Source of the DNA: Crinalium sp049646245
Lineage (GTDB): Bacteria > Cyanobacteriota > Cyanobacteriia > Cyanobacteriales > PCC-9333
DNA length: 64,000 bases
Reading direction: 5' to 3'
NCBI GenBank assembly: GCA_049646245.1
Contig: JBARVL010000027.1
Span: 124,001 to 188,000, forward strand
The stretch's first letter is position 1, and each line of letters begins with the position of its first letter. A program made the position numbers and the translations under genes. The notes below the pieces were generated by a model. That model saw nothing but the letters and a program-made list of their open reading frames with translations. It did no database searches and was not told the DNA's origin. This document shows, in pieces, positions 8,505 through 16,309 of the stretch.

Positions 8505-9548
8505 TTAATAAACGGCGATGGTTATCTTGTCACCATTTTTGAGGTAAGAGGTAGTTTTCTCGCCTTTGTTTTCGGGTTGAGCGATCGCATTGCCTGATTG
8601 CCGATCTTCATTTCTAGTACCAGAGGTATTATTATCAGCCGATTCTTGTAAACGACTGGCGAATTTTTTTGCTCGATACTTAACGTGTTCTTCTTTAAGT
8701 TCTTTCACAGATCTTGCCATTCCTTCAATGCCTTGCTGCCTAATCATGTCAAAAGTTTTGGCAGATGTACGAATAGCGGTATCACGCTTAAAATCTTTGA
8801 AAGCGACTTGCAAAGCATCTTTAGCAAGGAGCTTGTTTTTTTCGCCTTCCTCAGAAGTATTTAGCAAGTAAAGAATAGGGGACAATGCCATCAATGCTGC
8901 TGCATTAACAGCAAGAGCTACTGTTTCTGGGCTGTCAGTAGCTTCTTCTATTGCTGCTAAACCCGCTCGTATTGCTGTAGTAAGTTTAAAACTTGACCGC
9001 ATTCCTTTTTCGACCTCTACTGGTTCGTTTGTACTACCACCCGAAGGATTGTTTTTTTGATCTTGGGAAATTCGTTTTGCACTTCTAACGTCTATATCAT
9101 CCATCGCCTGAGTTATAGCTTTATCGACGGCACTGAAAGCGTCTAAGACGGCGTTGCCTAGCCCCTTTGCGATTTGACTAGCCTCGTACTTAAGCGCCTT
9201 GAACTCACTGTCGTCTATGTATTTAATTATTTTTTCAACCTTATTGCGATCGGTTTTGAAGTGGATATCGCGAACTTTGTCAAAAGTTGCATTGGTAATT
9301 CGACGAGTTTTGTTAAATGGATTGCTAACCTGCGCTTGATCTTTTTTAATATTAGATTCCAGTTTTTTAGCGGTATTGCTAGCAAATCTACCTGTGCGAT
9401 CGCGCCAAATTGCGGTTTGCTTTTCCAGCCAAGGGGCAGGACTACGAATTAATTCATCAGCCATTATAGTTAACAAGGCTAATTCCCCTTGCGCTACAGC
9501 TAGCTGAATGTCTGTGTCGGTTTTGTTCTGATTTTCTGTGTTATTCAT
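8505..9548 (-). CDS. Probable virion-associated helical protein with G-R-F motif
   Basis: A 347-residue Ala-rich helical protein. A hydrophobic N-terminal helix is followed by PWLEKQTAIWRDRTGRFASN near residues 38-57, matching the shared motif of 5091-6110 and 57719-59251. A hydrophobic Ala-rich stretch near residues 205-230 could be a membrane or packing segment. Its ATG overlaps the stop of the upstream baseplate J-like gene by four bases, so the two are translationally coupled and the product is likely a baseplate- or virion-linked protein. Confidence 0.65.
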   Translation of the reverse strand: MNNTENQNKTDTDIQLAVAQGELALLTIMADELIRSPAPWLEKQTAIWRDRTGRFASNTAKKLESNIKKDQAQVSNPFNKTRRITNATFDKVRDIHFKTDRNKVEKIIKYIDDSEFKALKYEASQIAKGLGNAVLDAFSAVDKAITQAMDDIDVRSAKRISQDQKNNPSGGSTNEPVEVEKGMRSSFKLTTAIRAGLAAIEEATDSPETVALAVNAAALMALSPILYLLNTSEEGEKNKLLAKDALQVAFKDFKRDTAIRTSAKTFDMIRQQGIEGMARSVKELKEEHVKYRAKKFASRLQESADNNTSGTRNEDRQSGNAIAQPENKGEKTTSYLKNGDKITIAVY

Positions 9549-10783
9549 CTTTTAATAATAAAATTAATTGAATCTTGAATTTCGAGCAAGCTCCAAGGAT
9601 TAATTTTCGTACTGGACAGGTTTAATCCCGTGAGTTCGTCAACTAGGGCGATCGCTGGTACAGCAATTATTCCCAGTGCTTCTTCCAGTGCTGCGGCTAA
9701 ATGAGATTCAAATTGTAAATCTCCCCATTGTCCATGAGGCGGGTTAATTTTATCTACAATTGCCTGGGCTGCGATGTCGCGCACCTGAGCGTCTGTCAAA
9801 TTCGGAAGTACTCTAACAGTAATAGTGCCAGTAATCGGAATTATTTCTGCTGCGATTACTGACAAGCGAGTTCCAACCAGTATCAGGGGCTTCATCGCAG
9901 AAGCTATTTGATCTTTTTTGTCGTCTGGATATATGGCTAAAGTAACTAGATCCCCGAATGTACCTTCTACTCCAATCTGTAATCCTGGCAATACGGCAAC
10001 TTTTTTGGCTCCTAGCTGCTCGGCGTAAATAGCATAATCAGAGGCATTCATTGCACGTCCTAAAAACTCTTCATCCTCAAAGTCAATGACTCCATTTTTG
10101 TAGAATCTGCCCAGGCTGCCTGTTCTTATGCCTTTCCTGGTTCTTAGGGCGGCTTCTGCCATTGTTTCTGCACGTCTGCCAGCACTAACCTGCTCTAGGT
10201 TTGTAACTTCTAACAAAGAACTTAATCCGCGAGATACTTGGGTGAATTCATCAGAGCGAATATCGAAGGAATCCCCTGTCTGACTCAATCTTGCTGATAC
10301 ATCTACAAATTCATCGTCAGCTTCAATCGAGACACTCTGTAGCGTATAGGCTGATAACTGACTCCTGAAGTTGCTCAGTACCTCGGTTCCTAATGGAATA
10401 TCAATAGGTATGTTGTTAGTGGTGGCATATCCGCTTCTGGTGAATCGCAAGGTCAGGACGGAGTATTCGTCTGGCATCAACTCTACTCCTAGTAGCTGCA
10501 ATATTTGCACCCATGCGCGATCAGGGATGAGATTTAATTCGTGAGCGAATAACTCTAGCTGATGCGCTAATGCCCCAAATAAAATTGCGTGAACACTGCC
10601 AGGGAACTGCGAAGTTAATGGTGAAGGATCTCCGTTCGGCAGAGGCTGTGCCGCACGGTACATTTGCGCTGCTACTATTTCATCAATGCTGTGGCTGTAC
10701 AGGGGTGGAGCGGGAATTACTCGACTCTCCTGAGATAATAATTCTTGTAACTCGTAATAACGCTGGTATTTACCACTACTCAT
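9545..10783 (-). CDS. Baseplate J-like protein
   Basis: A 412-residue protein with the organisation of phage baseplate J / gp6-like wedge proteins. An N-terminal helical region precedes GVELMPDEYSVLTLRFTRSG and a segment with PLGTEVLS, which is the typical start of the beta domain. A central region follows with (R/T)RKGIRTGSLG, and a C-terminal repeat domain has TITVRVLPNLTDAQV and NPPHGQWGDL. It would build the baseplate wedge of a contractile tail. It ends with a four-base overlap to 8505-9548. About 80 bases of non-coding DNA and a terminator separate it from the next gene. Confidence 0.78.
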   Translation of the reverse strand: MSSGKYQRYYELQELLSQESRVIPAPPLYSHSIDEIVAAQMYRAAQPLPNGDPSPLTSQFPGSVHAILFGALAHQLELFAHELNLIPDRAWVQILQLLGVELMPDEYSVLTLRFTRSGYATTNNIPIDIPLGTEVLSNFRSQLSAYTLQSVSIEADDEFVDVSARLSQTGDSFDIRSDEFTQVSRGLSSLLEVTNLEQVSAGRRAETMAEAALRTRKGIRTGSLGRFYKNGVIDFEDEEFLGRAMNASDYAIYAEQLGAKKVAVLPGLQIGVEGTFGDLVTLAIYPDDKKDQIASAMKPLILVGTRLSVIAAEIIPITGTITVRVLPNLTDAQVRDIAAQAIVDKINPPHGQWGDLQFESHLAAALEEALGIIAVPAIALVDELTGLNLSSTKINPWSLLEIQDSINFIIKR

Positions 10784-10839
10784 AACTTGTTTGTTGATAT
10801 TTTATTTAATTTTAAATTTAATTAGCGATCGCCTTAAGC

Positions 10840-10877
10840 AAAAAGCCTGCCTCATATTTGCTGAGACAGGCTTTTAA
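10840..10877 (-). terminator. Terminator after gene 10881-11102
   Basis: AAAAGCCTG-type stem with its mate CAGGCTTTT; A tract and T tract on both sides. Confidence 0.75.
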
Positions 10878-10880
10878 ATT

Positions 10881-11102
10881 TTATCTGAGGTACTGCGTTA
10901 TTCGTTGATAATAATCGGACTCAACTTTGCTGAAGTCCTGGGAATAGAATCCGCCGTAATACCCGCCATCTTCAAGATTGTGGAAGTGAGTTACCCATTG
11001 CGGGATACCGCTTCCATCATCCCATTCACAGAGGACGATTTCACCCTCTGCTGTAGCGGGACGCTTGGGAACTGGATGAGACTTCATTAACGCACCGTGC
11101 AT
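10881..11102 (-). CDS. Hypothetical protein, 73 residues
   Basis: A small protein rich in aromatic residues (HNLEDGGYYGGFYSQDFSKV). The start at 11102 is supported by AAGGAG five bases upstream. No family is recognised. It probably forms a short operon with 11145-11501, and a terminator follows at 10840. Confidence 0.65.
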   Translation of the reverse strand: MHGALMKSHPVPKRPATAEGEIVLCEWDDGSGIPQWVTHFHNLEDGGYYGGFYSQDFSKVESDYYQRITQYLR

Positions 11103-11144
11103 AGATTCTCCTTGTTCGTAAAAACAATTATTGCAAGAAAGGCA

Positions 11145-11501
11145 TTAGTCATACCTTTCAAGAATTTCGTAACCAATTGCATCAGCCCCACCGAACAGAA
11201 GTTTTCGTATTGCGTTTTCTACGTCAACGCCTTTGGGTGAATAATTCTTGTAAGTCAGTACAAGTTCATCTCCAAGATGATCTACCCAAACGAATATCTC
11301 GTCACCGAGTCGATTCTCAACCGTCATTCCCACGTATTTTTCGGGGAATCTACATTGATCCCTCTCTTTCAATAATGGGAAAACGTTGCTCGCGCCCAGT
11401 ATTCGGAACTTCTGTCTTTTTTTGTCTGTTCTATCAAATACGCATTCATAAGGGCAGTGGTCGATGGTTATTTCGTAAGCAGCCCGTTGTTTCCGACTCA
11501 T
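11145..11501 (-). CDS. Hypothetical protein, 118 residues
   Basis: The start MSRKQRAAYEIT at 11501 is chosen because AAGGGA lies eight bases upstream; a longer frame to 11519 has no such site. The middle is a mixed beta region (KYVGMTVENRLGDEIFVWVD). Function not recognised. The gene follows 11546-11725 by 44 bases, probably in one transcript. Confidence 0.6.
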   Translation of the reverse strand: MSRKQRAAYEITIDHCPYECVFDRTDKKRQKFRILGASNVFPLLKERDQCRFPEKYVGMTVENRLGDEIFVWVDHLGDELVLTYKNYSPKGVDVENAIRKLLFGGADAIGYEILERYD

Positions 11502-11545
11502 GTTATTTTCCCTTGCCAATTACAGTGTTCTGCTGCCCATTTTGC

Positions 11546-11725
11546 TTAAAACAATTTGCTTAAAACAATGTCTTCCCAGTTGTCAGGGTTTTCTTGTCTT
11601 ATGCAATCAACTCTATCGGCTTCTTCCGCCGTAAGAAAATAACATTCCCCGCGTATAAGCAACCGGACTTGAGCTAAAATCAGCCCTTCTGGTAAAGGGA
11701 CTAATTGTTTTCGTTTTTTTGGCAT
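11546..11725 (-). CDS. Small hypothetical protein, 59 residues
   Basis: ATG at 11725 is preceded by a near-perfect ribosome site, AAGGAGGTGG, six bases upstream. It encodes MPKKRKQLVPLPEGLILAQV then RLLIRGECYFLTAEEADRVD and a short tail, stopping at TAA 11546. A GTGATATACTAT motif just upstream acts as a likely promoter. The strong ribosome site makes a real gene likely. No family is recognised. Confidence 0.7.
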   Translation of the reverse strand: MPKKRKQLVPLPEGLILAQVRLLIRGECYFLTAEEADRVDCIRQENPDNWEDIVLSKLF

Positions 11726-11737
11726 ATAACCACCTCC

Positions 11738-12097
11738 TTAAAATAGTATATCACTCTTATTAAAAGGAGTGTACGGAAGCGGAAACCAGCCTGGGAAAAA
11801 GCGTTGATACCGAGTTAGTCGCGCATAGTCCCTGTTTGTGGGATTCTTGATGCGACGGATATCCATGTTATCCCTCATGTCTGCAATTTTGACTCGCAGT
11901 GCCAATGGATTAGCGATTACCCGTTCTAGGTAAGCTTCGTAATCTTCTCTTTTTTGCTTTGTTAATGCCGCGATCGCGTCCACAATTTCAGCAGGAAATT
12001 CTCGTGAGAGCAAGTCTTTAGTCGTTGGATTTGAATCCTCCACAGCATCATGTAAAACTGCGACAATTTTCTCTTCTAAGGTTTCGACACCTGCCAT
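11738..12097 (-). CDS. RelA/SpoT-type HD-domain hydrolase, N-terminally shortened
   Basis: Matches the C-terminal two thirds of small (p)ppGpp hydrolases of the HD superfamily. It has the HD pair in VAVLHDAVEDS, then the helix ALTKQKREDYEAYLERV, then the metal-site region LRVKIADMRDNMDIRRI. Usual members have about 45 more N-terminal residues, including the first metal-binding His; here an in-frame TAG stands a few codons before the ATG at 12097. It may be a decayed or altered enzyme. Phages use such hydrolases to reset host ppGpp, but activity is doubtful without the N-terminal His. Its stop is 12 bases from the start of 11546-11725. Confidence 0.65.
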   Translation of the reverse strand: MAGVETLEEKIVAVLHDAVEDSNPTTKDLLSREFPAEIVDAIAALTKQKREDYEAYLERVIANPLALRVKIADMRDNMDIRRIKNPTNRDYARLTRYQRFFPGWFPLPYTPFNKSDILF

Positions 12098-12200
12098 GAC
12101 TTGTTGTCGCTAGTATATTGCTAGGCGAGTTTGACAAGCTTGCTTCTCAGGTTGAACAAATCAAGCAGGCGATCACGCAACTTGATTCTGCAAATTCTTA

Positions 12201-12240
12201 AACAAAGAGCGCCATTTATCAATAGGTGGCGCTCTTTGTT
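12201..12240. terminator. Bidirectional terminator
   Basis: AACAAAGAGCGCC / GGCGCTCTTTGTT, separating the HD gene promoter region from the baseplate-type gene. The 12098-12200 gap holds only a 27-codon plus-strand frame from a TTG, judged too weak to call. Confidence 0.8.
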
Positions 12241-12258
12241 TTCCTGTACTTAGTATTT

Positions 12259-13344
12259 TTAATATTCTTTGCGAATCGTATCACCACTACCCTTGCCCTT
12301 GGACTTATTATTAGCTTTATCCATCTCATCTTTTTGATTTTTATAGATTTCGCTAAGTTTTTCTACCCAAAACATTCGTTCTTTTGTCGGTAAAAGCTTG
12401 GCTTCGGCAATTGATTTGCAAGGAGCTTGTTCACCAAAGGTTAGGAGCATCAAGGTGTCATAAAGATGCTTCTCTTCTGGTGGACGCAGTAAACCACAGC
12501 AGAAACTATTCAGCGTAAGCCAAGGCATTCCATCTTGCCATTCATATTCGCACTTACGACACATCATCATTACTGTAATTTCCGGCTCTAGTCGCTGTAG
12601 TTTTTTGGATGCCTTTAAAAGTGTGGTGCGATCGCGCAACGTTCTGATTTTGCGGAAAACATCATCGTTGAATACCTGTCCTGGGGGAATATTTTGTAGG
12701 CTGGGTGCGTTAGGAATCGAGTGAATGTGACGATACATCACTTCAAGGTCAATTTTCGCAGGGAGGTCTAATGGCAAATCTTCAATATCTTTTAAATACA
12801 ACGGTTTCATTTTTATTACATAGCAGTCATGTCCGTCAACCTGTATGCCGTCTTGTAATACAACGTCAACGACTGACTGACGAAAATCTGAGGGGAGGAA
12901 TCCTATGTCAACACCTTCTATACTATGTACGTACCCTAGCGTCGGGTCGTCGGCATTTTTTGCACCGCAGGCTGGACAATATGCAGTTAAAGCAATATCT
13001 ACTCCAGCACAGGCAATCCGAATGTTAAAGGCGATCGTCAAAGCGTCTGCCAAGTACATTGACTCGACAGCTTCTCTCAAGCTCAACCCTAGCTTGGCGG
13101 CGATGTCAGGGAATGGATACCCTCCTATGCTTTTAATCATTAACGGCAATAGTTCAATTAATACCTGATATAACGTTATGTTTTCGTTTTGATAAAGCTC
13201 TAGTAAGAAAAAATCTGTTTCCGCTGTATAGGGGTTTAATCGAAAGTCACGCAACAACTTTTCGCCAAAAACGTACCCTACTGGAAGCCTATTTAAATTA
13301 CCCTGCAATTCAGTTTTCTGAAAGTTGAACTCTCGGATGTGCAT
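12259..13344 (-). CDS. Baseplate hub-type zinc-finger protein, copy 1 (T4 gp26-like pattern)
   Basis: Paralog of 18234-19199. Both share a DF-(R/T)-L-(N/K)-P-(Y/F) start, an ADALT helix, a CPACGAKNADDP zinc site (about residue 150 counted from 13344) and a second CxxC in MMCRKCEYEWQDGMPW. T4-like baseplate hub or tail-assembly proteins carry such CPxCG motifs after a helical region. The frame is open to 13383, but that upstream ATG lies inside a hairpin that looks like a terminator. The start at 13344 (MHIREFNF) also aligns better with the paralog, so it is preferred. The C-terminus is a Lys/Ser/Gly tail. Confidence 0.65.
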   Translation of the reverse strand: MHIREFNFQKTELQGNLNRLPVGYVFGEKLLRDFRLNPYTAETDFFLLELYQNENITLYQVLIELLPLMIKSIGGYPFPDIAAKLGLSLREAVESMYLADALTIAFNIRIACAGVDIALTAYCPACGAKNADDPTLGYVHSIEGVDIGFLPSDFRQSVVDVVLQDGIQVDGHDCYVIKMKPLYLKDIEDLPLDLPAKIDLEVMYRHIHSIPNAPSLQNIPPGQVFNDDVFRKIRTLRDRTTLLKASKKLQRLEPEITVMMMCRKCEYEWQDGMPWLTLNSFCCGLLRPPEEKHLYDTLMLLTFGEQAPCKSIAEAKLLPTKERMFWVEKLSEIYKNQKDEMDKANNKSKGKGSGDTIRKEY

Positions 13345-13380
13345 TATTTTGGGATGCGATCGCGTAACACCACTTAAAAG

Positions 13381-13420
13381 CATACCCTCTGCACCAATGT
13401 TAATTGATCAGAGGGTATGC
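13381..13420 (-). terminator. Hairpin upstream of the baseplate-type gene
   Basis: CATACCCTCTG / CAGAGGGTATG with an 18-base loop, followed on the minus strand by CTTTT. It probably ends transcripts from the small genes to the right. Confidence 0.55.
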
Positions 13421-13573
13421 GCTGAATGAGCTTAGTTCTCCGTGTTCTCGCCGTCTTTGATAACTTTAGTTGGCATAGAGTACAACTTGCTAATTAATGA
13501 GGGCAAGAGGGCAAGTGGTTTTTGTAGAACTTAGAAAATCTATCTAGTTTAGCTAGTAGATCTAAAGACAACA

Positions 13574-13720
13574 TTAATTAACATTGGTTCTGGCATAGGA
13601 GTCTGCCCGTCCCGTGCCTACACAGAACGACCAGTAGTAACTACTTATTAGATAAGTTACTTTTCCCCCTGGTTGTTTTGTAATTTTGATTCCATCTTGA
13701 AGCTTTTCGATGACAGGCAC
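13574..13720 (-). CDS. Small hypothetical protein, 48 residues
   Basis: GTG start at 13720 with a G-rich stretch about 12 bases upstream. It encodes a peptide beginning MPVIEKLQDGIKITKQPGGK and ending in VN. The product has a beta-strand look (KVTYLISSYYWSFCVGTGRA). A 14-residue ORF follows at 13432-13476. The rest of 13384-13860 shows no other gene. Low to moderate support. Confidence 0.4.
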   Translation of the reverse strand: MPVIEKLQDGIKITKQPGGKVTYLISSYYWSFCVGTGRADSYARTNVN

Positions 13721-13773
13721 GATGTCTGTTATCCCCCCCAAAAATTCATACAGTTAAGTCTGTTTGGGTAGAT

Positions 13774-13810
13774 TGGAATCCCCGTTCGTTCACGACGGGG
13801 TGGATGTCAA
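13774..13810 (-). repeat. IS200/IS605-type end relic
   Basis: On the minus strand: TTGACATCC, then a CCCCGT / ACGGGG hairpin, then ATTCC. This TTGACA-hairpin-ATTC form is typical of cyanobacterial IS200/IS605 ends. No transposase gene is adjacent. Confidence 0.6.
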
Positions 13811-13868
13811 TCATCTAGATTTTAAGTAAAAAAGTATTATAACATTGACACGTAGTACAATGATATGT

Positions 13869-13874
13869 TATAAT
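13869..13874 (+). promoter_or_regulatory. Promoter -10 box of large RNA 1
   Basis: TATAAT, preceded by GTAGTACAATGATATGT and followed by AGAAGTA; class I promoter layout. Confidence 0.65.
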
Positions 13875-13881
13875 AGAAGTA

Positions 13882-14521
13882 ATCGAGTCGGATTGACATT
13901 ATAACTGCAAAGTTATAAGTGTGGCAGAGATTCGCCCCTTGGTAAGAGCCGTTTAAGAGTTTGACGGGTTTTCCAGAAAGTAGCAACGAACAGCGCTTTG
14001 ACAAGCAACTGCATAAATTAGCAGGCTGTTAAAAGCAATCGTTGTTGGATGGAGGGGTTCTAGTAGACAAGCACTCAAGGCACTTACTCTTGGGGTTAGC
14101 GGGGTACAACTAGATTAAAGAATCGAAGACAGGATAAGCATTTTCGGTTGTGAGATCCGGCGAAAGCCGTAGGAGACTGCACCACATCGACCAATAAACT
14201 CAGCCCAAAGGGAATAGGCAACATTCCTGGGGAAGGCGTACCGAAATTATACACTGTTGCCATCCGAAGTTAACTGGGTAGCCAATCCCTTTGATGGTGG
14301 AAGAAGCTCAAATGCTGTTGACAATTCTAGAAAGTGTTTCCTAGAAAAATAGGCATTCCATACGGCGGACAACCGTAGGCTAGGTGAGGGCAAGCATCTT
14401 TTCTTTTCAAAACTTACTCGAAAAGAACTGCGCCAACTTCGGATAAATAACACAAGTGCGATCGCGATCTACTCGTAAGGCAAAAAAGACTGCAACAAAT
14501 CAATTGTTGCAGTCTTTTTTT
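13882..14521 (+). ncRNA. Large structured RNA 1, homologous to 15807-16184
   Basis: About 640 bases without a coding frame of quality, bounded by a class I promoter and a strong terminator (14482-14521). It shares several sequence blocks with 15807-16184: GTGGYAGAGA, AAGAGCCG, a GACGGGTTTTCCAG-type block, GGATGGAGG, GGATAAGCATTTT and GAGATCCGGCGARAGCCGTA. The last holds a CGGC-GAAA-GCCG tetraloop hairpin, which becomes GAGA in the other copy (both GNRA). The 5' hairpin ATAACT / AGTTAT is replaced by CTATAGTT / AACTATAG in copy 2, and a second stem around the GGATGGAGG block also changes on both sides. This is compensatory variation. The last 230 bases have no counterpart in copy 2. The family is not recognised; it is neither tmRNA nor RNase P by their hallmark motifs. 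Large phage RNAs such as GOLLD or ROOL are comparisons to test. Confidence 0.7.
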
Positions 14522-14530
14522 CGTGGCTAT

Positions 14531-14761
14531 CTATTTCTTTACGCTTCTAATCAATTCAATATTGCCTCGAAAGCAGATTGGGCATCTAGGTTCCAAAACT
14601 CCGAGTTCCGAGGGAATTAGTCTTGGGCATCCAGGTAGCATAACCTTGTTATCGCCCACGCCCCAGCACTTAGTTTGTGCCTGTATATGCCCGTCATCGT
14701 AGAGCGTCTTTGGCTCTTGGCCAGAAATGTAGATCGTATGATTTTCTCTTCTTTTTGCCAT
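14531..14761 (-). CDS. Small Cys-containing protein, 76 residues
   Basis: Start at 14761 (MAKRRENHTIYISGQ) rather than the longer frame. It has four Cys, including GCPRLIPSELGVLEPRCPIC, which could bind zinc. It ends with TAG just outside the terminator of the large RNA on the opposite strand. Its promoter has TATAAT at 14792-14787. Function unknown. Confidence 0.6.
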   Translation of the reverse strand: MAKRRENHTIYISGQEPKTLYDDGHIQAQTKCWGVGDNKVMLPGCPRLIPSELGVLEPRCPICFRGNIELIRSVKK

Positions 14762-14786
14762 GCCGAACCTAACTAGAAACACTTCT

Positions 14787-14792
14787 ATTATA
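14787..14792 (-). promoter_or_regulatory. -10 box TATAAT
   Basis: On the minus strand, 26 bases before the start at 14761, followed by AGAAGTG as in class I promoters. Confidence 0.5.
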
Positions 14793-14807
14793 GTATTGTC
14801 ATAAACA

Positions 14808-14842
14808 AAAAAAAGCCAATCACTTATTAGTGACTGGCTTTC
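14808..14842 (-). terminator. Terminator after gene 14853-15191
   Basis: AAAGCCAATCACT / AGTGACTGGCTTT, one mismatch, long A tract. Confidence 0.75.
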
Positions 14843-14852
14843 GCTTTATTGC

Positions 14853-15191
14853 TTAAAGAAGATTGTTCTTTAGCAGGTAGCGGTAGAATGCGGCTCGTTT
14901 GCCGCCTACCTGAGATAAATCTTTAAAGCCTTTCGCCGCATCGGTTATCAGTTCGACGGCTTCGGGGAAGCGGGGGTCGGTTAGATATTCATCTAAGGCG
15001 GAGAAGTCATAAGCTTTCATCTGAGCCATTGTCCTTAGCATTCCCTGGTAGTCAGGGCTTACATTGGTCATAATGTCTGGGTAAAGTGCTTCTTCTGTGA
15101 CTGGGCAGTTATTGTCGTAAACCCACCTGATTAGGTGGCTTTGATTAGACTTTGTTACCAGTTGCTGGGCTTTGTTGATTAAGTTAAACAT
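14853..15191 (-). CDS. Hypothetical protein, 112 residues
   Basis: A helical soluble protein (MFNLINKAQQLVTKSNQSHL at the start). AAGGAAAC lies nine bases before ATG 15191. It is transcribed from a class I promoter (TACAAT at 15229-15224) and ended by a dedicated terminator. No family is recognised. Confidence 0.65.
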   Translation of the reverse strand: MFNLINKAQQLVTKSNQSHLIRWVYDNNCPVTEEALYPDIMTNVSPDYQGMLRTMAQMKAYDFSALDEYLTDPRFPEAVELITDAAKGFKDLSQVGGKRAAFYRYLLKNNLL

Positions 15192-15223
15192 GAAATTTGT
15201 TTCCTTTTTCTCTTTATACTACT

Positions 15224-15229
15224 ATTGTA
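15224..15229 (-). promoter_or_regulatory. Class I promoter -10 box
   Basis: TACAAT followed by AGTAGTATAAAG on the minus strand, with TATTATTTGTAG upstream. Confidence 0.6.
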
Positions 15230-15329
15230 CTACAAATAATAACAAATGTCAAGTATAAATACTTATTCGGTAGATATTTCTGCAATATTTGTCAAGTATT
15301 TAAGGCGATCGCGGGTGTAGTACGCAAGA

Positions 15330-15369
15330 CAAAACCCCTTAGAACCGTATTCAGTTCTAAGGGGTTTTG
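15330..15369. terminator. Bidirectional terminator
   Basis: CAAAACCCCTTAGAAC / GTTCTAAGGGGTTTTG. Serves the minus gene 15380-15622. Confidence 0.8.
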
Positions 15370-15379
15370 GAGGCTTTGT

Positions 15380-15622
15380 TTAGGCGATTGTTTTAATCAT
15401 TGCGATCGCGTCAGTTGCCGTTTTACCAGTCTTGTAAGCTTTCTCAGCCATCTGATAAACAATCATTGTTGCTATTAGCCCAATGTAGTCGGGCTTTGCG
15501 TGGTTCGCTAGCAAGAAAAATACGTCTAACAGGCTGTTTGTCAGCTTGTCAACAGCAGACCAAGCTACTGATGAGACGAAAAAGCAAGCAAATTGAGAAG
15601 CAATCTTTTTGGAGTTCATCAT
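15380..15622 (-). CDS. Small probable membrane-associated protein, 80 residues
   Basis: Starts MMNSKKIASQFACFFVSSVA with AAGGAT seven bases upstream of 15622. Two moderately hydrophobic stretches (about 8-22 and 40-58) suggest membrane association. Class I promoter with TACAAT at 15659-15654. Function unknown. Confidence 0.6.
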   Translation of the reverse strand: MMNSKKIASQFACFFVSSVAWSAVDKLTNSLLDVFFLLANHAKPDYIGLIATMIVYQMAEKAYKTGKTATDAIAMIKTIA

Positions 15623-15653
15623 TTTGTATCCTTATTTTTCTTTCGATACTACT

Positions 15654-15659
15654 ATTGTA
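15654..15659 (-). promoter_or_regulatory. Class I promoter -10 box
   Basis: TACAATAGTAGTATCG on the minus strand, with TGTGT before it. Confidence 0.6.
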
Positions 15660-15794
15660 ACACATATATTACAAGTGTGTAAGTATTTATGCCTATTTCT
15701 GAAAAATAATTGAAAGTAATTCAAAAAATAAGCATAATTTACCAAAAATATTGAAAAAGAGTATAAATACTTTACAGGCGTACTACATTTGTGT

Positions 15795-15800
15795 TATAAT
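15795..15800 (+). promoter_or_regulatory. Class I promoter -10 box of large RNA 2
   Basis: GTACTACATTTGTGTTATAAT reaches from 15780 to 15800. A TATAAATACTT element lies further upstream, as in the promoter at 16273. Confidence 0.7.
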
Positions 15801-15806
15801 AAACAT

Positions 15807-16184
15807 AGTTGAATCAGTAATTGATGCTATAGTTGCAAAACTATAGTTGTGGTAGAGACAGCACCTCGTTAAGAGCCGCTTGAGAGTTTGGCGGGTTTTC
15901 CAGGAAGTACAAAGTGAAAATTTTGTGGATGGAGGTGTTCTGGCAGCACGGCAGCGCTCGTAGCACTTACTTGCGAGGACAAGCATAGTACAGCCAGATT
16001 AAATAGTCGAACACGGGATAAGCATTTTTGGTTGCGAGATCCGGCGAGAGCCGTAGGGAACGACTCACATCAACGAAAACTCGGTCTAGAAGGAGTTGTA
16101 ACACTCTGGGCGAAGGACGCACCAAAAAATTTTCATTGTTACAACAAATAAGGGGGTAGGTAGCGATACTTACCCCCTTATTTG
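15807..16184 (+). ncRNA. Large structured RNA 2
   Basis: About 378 bases from a class I promoter to the terminator at 16145-16184 (stem AATAAGGGGGTA and its mate). It is the shorter homolog of 13882-14521. Conserved blocks occur in the same order, while the stems change on both sides: CTATAGTT / AACTATAG at the 5' end, an ACAAA / TTTTGT stem before GGATGG, and CGGC-GAGA-GCCG. No protein frame is shared between the two copies, which supports an RNA product. The two RNAs lie within 2 kb of each other among small accessory genes. Function unknown. Confidence 0.72.
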
Positions 16185-16272
16185 CTTGGAATAAAAGTAA
16201 AAATATCAGTAAATTCAACGAAAAATCTTTTAAAAAAGAGTATAAATACTTACAATTGTATTACATTTGTGT

Positions 16273-16278
16273 TACAAT
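16273..16278 (+). promoter_or_regulatory. Class I promoter -10 box
   Basis: GTATTACATTTGTGTTACAAT followed by AGTAGTATCAC; almost the same as the promoter of large RNA 2. Confidence 0.7.
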
Positions 16279-16309
16279 AGTAGTATCACAAAGAAAAGGA
16301 CATTTTCAA

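Noticed and set aside
13381..13383. ATG at 13383 as the start of the baseplate-type gene
   Set aside because: It lies in the right arm of a terminator-like hairpin and the paralog alignment begins later, at about 13344.
14247..14453. 68-residue minus-strand frame in the large RNA 1 region
   Set aside because: Not conserved in RNA 2, lacks a ribosome site, and overlaps the structured RNA.
13882..14521. Group I intron, tmRNA or RNase P RNA
   Set aside because: None of the hallmark core motifs (intron P-Q-R-S elements, the tmRNA alanine-tRNA-like ends, or the RNase P P4 strands) could be found.
15967..16218. 83-residue minus-strand frame across large RNA 2
   Set aside because: Antisense to the structured RNA and its terminator, with no counterpart in the homologous RNA.
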